Assembly (NCBI RefSeq): GCF_023017165.1
Contig: NZ_JALKBW010000001.1
Coordinates: forward strand, 2,542,001 to 2,606,000
DNA from: Gordonia alkaliphila
GTDB lineage: Bacteria > Actinomycetota > Actinomycetes > Mycobacteriales > Mycobacteriaceae
Direction: 5' to 3'
Length of the DNA stretch: 64,000 nt
Below, piece by piece: positions 61,671 to 64,000 of this stretch (position 1 is its first letter; each line of letters starts with the position of its first letter). The position numbers were made by a program, and so were the translations under genes. Below the pieces are notes generated by a model. It had not been told where the DNA came from and made no database searches. It saw only the letters and a list, made by a program, of their open reading frames with translations.

Positions 61671-61940
61671 TCAGCGCAGCCCGTCGCGACGCTGCTGCTC
61701 CTCGAACTGCTGGGCCTGGCTCTCGTGGCCGGGGACCGACGAGATCAACGGCTGACCGCCGAACTCGCGGTACATGGCGAAGCCGATCAGGAGCACGCCG
61801 AGGACGCCGCAGGCGTAGGTGCTGCCCGGGACGCCGCCCCAGCCGAGGTTGACGATGTCGGCGATCATCCACACCACGCCCACCACCCCGAGGGCCACCA
61901 TGACGACGAGAAACCCGCTCACACGCATGCGCCCGATCAT
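61671..61940 (-). CDS. small two-helix membrane protein
   Basis: 89 residues from ATG 61940 (61928 is an alternative): helices at about 6-27 and 36-54, then a polar tail with SQAQQFEEQQRRD. Function unknown. Its candidate -10 (TACGAT, 61951-61956) overlaps the -10 of the divergent shikimate dehydrogenase-like gene by two bases. Confidence 0.68.
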   Translation of the reverse strand: MIGRMRVSGFLVVMVALGVVGVVWMIADIVNLGWGGVPGSTYACGVLGVLLIGFAMYREFGGQPLISSVPGHESQAQQFEEQQRRDGLR

Positions 61941-61954
61941 GCCACGGCAGATCG

Positions 61955-61960
61955 TAGGCT
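61955..61960 (+). promoter_or_regulatory. -10 box of the shikimate dehydrogenase-like gene, leaderless
   Basis: TAGGCT lies 6 nt before ATG 61967 and overlaps a minus-strand TACGAT at 61951-61956. Confidence 0.55.
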
Positions 61961-61966
61961 CGACGC

Positions 61967-62809
61967 ATGAGTTCATCTGAGTCGTCGCACGCCCGTGTTC
62001 TGGATCGCGACACCGTCCTGTGCGTCTCGCTGGCCGCGCGGCCGTCGAACATCGGCACCCGCTTCCACAACTACCTGTACAACGCGCTCGGCCTGAACTA
62101 CGTCTACAAGGCGTTCGCGCCCACCGACATCGCCGCGGCCGTCGCCGGAATCCGCGGGCTCCCGATCCGCGGCGCCGCCGTCTCCATGCCTTACAAGGAA
62201 GCGGTGTTGGAGCTGGTGGATGTGACCGAACCGTCGGCCGCCGCCATCGACTCGGTGAACACCATCGTCAACGAGGCGGGCGTGCTGCACGCCTACAACA
62301 CCGATTTCCAGGCGGTCGCCGACCTGCTCGCCGACTCCGATTTCGATCGTTCGTGGTCGGTCGCGGTGGCCGGTAGCGGTGGCATGGCCAAGGCGGTGGT
62401 CGCCGCGTTGCGGGAGGCGGGTTTCAGCGAGGTGACGGTGGTGGCGCGGAACACGCAGACCGGTACCGACCTGGCCGGCCGCTACGGCTTCGCCTATCGC
62501 AGCGCGCTGGCCGACGACGACCGGCCCGACCTGCTCGTGAACGCCACGCCGATGGGCATGAGCGGCGACGCCGCGGAGCAGCTGCCGTTCCCCACGGCGG
62601 TGATCGAGGCGGCCCGCGCCGGCTTCGACGTGGTCGCTCTGCCGCCGGACACTCCGCTGGTGCGTGCACTCCGGGCCGCGGGCAAGCCGGTGATCAGCGG
62701 CGACGCGGTGATCGCCGGCCAGGCGGCCGCCCAGTTCGCGCTGTACACCGGGATCACGCCGTCGCCGGAACTGGTCGCCGAGGCGTCGGAGTACTCGCGT
62801 CGGTCCTGA
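61967..62809 (+). CDS. shikimate 5-dehydrogenase family protein
   Basis: A 280-residue NAD(P)-dependent enzyme of the AroE/YdiB fold. AVSMPYKEAVLEL carries the catalytic Lys, INTI(V)N and AYNTDFQAV provide the Asn and Asp of the active site, and VAGSGGMAKAVV is the cofactor loop. Since genomes of this group also have a standard aroE elsewhere, it may be the paralogue that acts on a related acid; that is inference. It is leaderless and precedes argS by 51 nt. Confidence 0.85.
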   Translation: MSSSESSHARVLDRDTVLCVSLAARPSNIGTRFHNYLYNALGLNYVYKAFAPTDIAAAVAGIRGLPIRGAAVSMPYKEAVLELVDVTEPSAAAIDSVNTIVNEAGVLHAYNTDFQAVADLLADSDFDRSWSVAVAGSGGMAKAVVAALREAGFSEVTVVARNTQTGTDLAGRYGFAYRSALADDDRPDLLVNATPMGMSGDAAEQLPFPTAVIEAARAGFDVVALPPDTPLVRALRAAGKPVISGDAVIAGQAAAQFALYTGITPSPELVAEASEYSRRS

Positions 62810-62846
62810 TCGGGCATCCGATTGTCGCCGAGCGGGGGGAAAACAA

Positions 62847-62852
62847 TAGGAT
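62847..62852 (+). promoter_or_regulatory. -10 box of argS
   Basis: TAGGAT lies 8 nt before the GTG at 62861. Confidence 0.5.
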
Positions 62853-62860
62853 GGGGAGCC

Positions 62861-64000
62861 GTGACTCCCACCGATCTGGCAGCTTTGATCCGCACTGCGA
62901 CGCTGGCAGTGTTCTCCGCGCGCGAACTGGACGTTTCGCTGATCCCCGACACCGTGGTGGTGGAGCGTCCGCGCAACCCTGAGCACGGCGATTACGCCAC
63001 CAACATCGCGTTGCAGGTGGGCAAGCGTGCCGGTGTGAATCCGCGCGAACTGGCCGGCTGGCTGGTGGAGGAGCTGCGCGCTTCCGACGGCATCGCCGAC
63101 GCCGATCTGGCCGGTCCCGGGTTCGTGAACCTGCGCCTGGCCGCGGCCGCGCAGAACGTCACCGTCGCCACCATCCTGGAGCAGGGCGAGGCCTACGGCC
63201 GCGGCGACGAACTCTCCGACGCCGTGGTGAACCTGGAGTTCGTCTCGGCCAACCCGACCGGGCCCATCCACCTCGGCGGCACCCGCTGGGCGGCCGTCGG
63301 CGACGCACTGGGTCGCGTGCTGGCCGCGCGCGGCGCCGCGGTGACCCGCGAGTACTACTTCAACGACCACGGCGAGCAGATCACCCGCTTCGCTCGGTCC
63401 CTGGAGGCGGCGGCCTCCGGTGCGCCGACCCCCGAGGACGGCTACGCCGGCGACTACATCTCCGAGATCGCCGACCAGGTGATCGCCGCGGTGCCGAACG
63501 TGCTGGAACTGCCCGAGGGCGAGCGCCTGGAGACCTTCCGGTCGATCGGCGTGGACCTGATGTTCACGCACATCAAGACCACCCTGAGTGACTTCGGCAC
63601 CGTCTTCGACGTGTACACGCACGAGAACTCGATGTTCGACCGCGGCCTGGTGGAGGCGGCGATCGCCGAGCTCAAGGCCAGCGACAACCTGTACGAGCAC
63701 GACGGCGCGTGGTGGCTGCGGTCCACCAATTACGGCGACGACAAGGACCGCGTGGTCCTCAAGAGCGACGGCAACGCCGCCTACATCGCCGGCGACATCG
63801 CCTACCTCAAGGACAAGCACGACCGCGGGTTCAACCACCTCATCTACATGCTCGGCGCCGATCACCACGGCTACGTGGTGCGCCTCAAGGCCGCGGCCGC
63901 CGCGCTCGGCTACGACGCCGACCACGTCGAGGTCCTCATCGGGCAGATGGTGAACCTGGTCCGCGACGGCAAGCCGGTCCGGATGAGCAAGCGTGCGGGC
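62861..64000 (+). CDS. argS: arginyl-tRNA synthetase (5' part, runs off the window)
   Basis: 380 codons are present. The N-terminal tRNA-binding domain (about 1-110) is followed by the class I catalytic domain: [12 protein letters not shown] holds the HIGH-type motif (137-140), with [10 protein letters not shown] and [17 protein letters not shown] after it; the last bases encode RMSKRAG, the KMSKS-like loop. The anticodon-binding domain lies outside. GTG 62861 is chosen from the TAGGAT box and homology. It charges tRNA-Arg, one of which is at 53172. Confidence 0.97.
   Translation, partial: MTPTDLAALIRTATLAVFSARELDVSLIPDTVVVERPRNPEHGDYATNIALQVGKRAGVNPRELAGWLVEELRASDGIADADLAGPGFVNLRLAAAAQNVTVATILEQGEAYGRGDELSDAVVNLEFVSANPTGPIHLGGTRWAAVGDALGRVLAARGAAVTREYYFNDHGEQITRFARSLEAAASGAPTPEDGYAGDYISEIADQVIAAVPNVLELPEGERLETFRSIGVDLMFTHIKTTLSDFGTVFDVYTHENSMFDRGLVEAAIAELKASDNLYEHDGAWWLRSTNYGDDKDRVVLKSDGNAAYIAGDIAYLKDKHDRGFNHLIYMLGADHHGYVVRLKAAAAALGYDADHVEVLIGQMVNLVRDGKPVRMSKRAG

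Noticed and set aside
62821-62852. Another PafBC-type motif before argS (TTGTCGCCG)
   Set aside because: No TAnnnT box follows at 8 nt; the TAGGAT box lies too far away.

Overview
The window is high-GC actinobacterial DNA. It fits the mycolic-acid-producing Mycobacteriales best, and a Gordonia-like genome is my best guess. The reasons are an AccD5-type carboxylase, RmlD/WbbL/ManB cell-wall genes, LpqY-SugABC, the fused 2-oxoglutarate decarboxylase Kgd, SigE-RseA-HtrA-TatB, and many GTG starts that sit 6-8 nt after a TAnnnT box (leaderless transcripts). From memory, gene order follows two separate Mycobacterium tuberculosis neighbourhoods. Positions 48-20557 resemble accD5-birA through rmlD-wbbL-manB, and 20567-64000 resembles Rv1220c-sigE through argS. 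The join is near 20560.

Layout. 1-9400: acyl-CoA carboxylase, biotin ligase, a membrane-protein/two-component cluster, a GtrA protein, purK-purE, and small genes. 9431-13125: a five-gene minus-strand operon (dipeptidase E, deazaflavin-type reductase, dienelactone hydrolase, GNAT, nitronate monooxygenase) ending in a strong hairpin. 13183-20557: TetR, FadE25-like dehydrogenase, LCP ligase, and the rhamnose/mannose cell-wall genes. 20567-29473: methyltransferase, sigE-rseA-htrA-tatB stress cassette, mrp, a broken transglycosylase gene, a DUF1003 gene, an MgtE-N/CBS gene and a stress-protein gene. 29600-35231: trehalose importer lpqY-sugABC plus a suppressor-of-fused gene. 35253-40450: CorA, an orphan substrate-binding lipoprotein, and an SDR/Baeyer-Villiger pair facing a TetR gene. 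40525-53091: kgd, a fused ABC exporter, an EcsC-like gene and a damage-regulated SbcD/SbcC-like pair. 53172-59457: accessory region beside tRNA-Arg(CCG), with an intact IS256-type element, a pair of unrecognised genes, a SigF-like factor lacking the sigma3 region, and an HNH (13E12-type) gene. 59606-64000: small membrane and hypothetical genes, a shikimate dehydrogenase-like gene and the start of argS.

Most striking signals. (i) Four TGTCR-N8-TAnnnT motifs (RecA-independent, PafBC-type damage promoters) lie 90, 92 and 92 bp apart upstream of the HNH gene, and one more precedes the SbcD-like gene. (ii) Three TTGA-N7-TCAA operators, 21-22 bp apart, overlap both -35 boxes of the divergent TetR / Baeyer-Villiger monooxygenase promoters. 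(iii) A perfect 14-bp tandem duplication throws the end of rseA out of frame; removing one copy restores a stop that overlaps the htrA start. (iv) 15-bp tandem repeats lie at the sigE-rseA junction and in the lpqY 5' end. (v) SugB carries an extra ~70-residue, two-helix insertion. (vi) A 15-bp direct repeat brackets the accessory segment beside tRNA-Arg and cuts into the 5' end of a coiled-coil gene.

Three genes (rseA, a transglycosylase gene, kgd) have broken frames. Sequencing error cannot be excluded for the last two. All positions come from reading by eye; no searches or computations were run.
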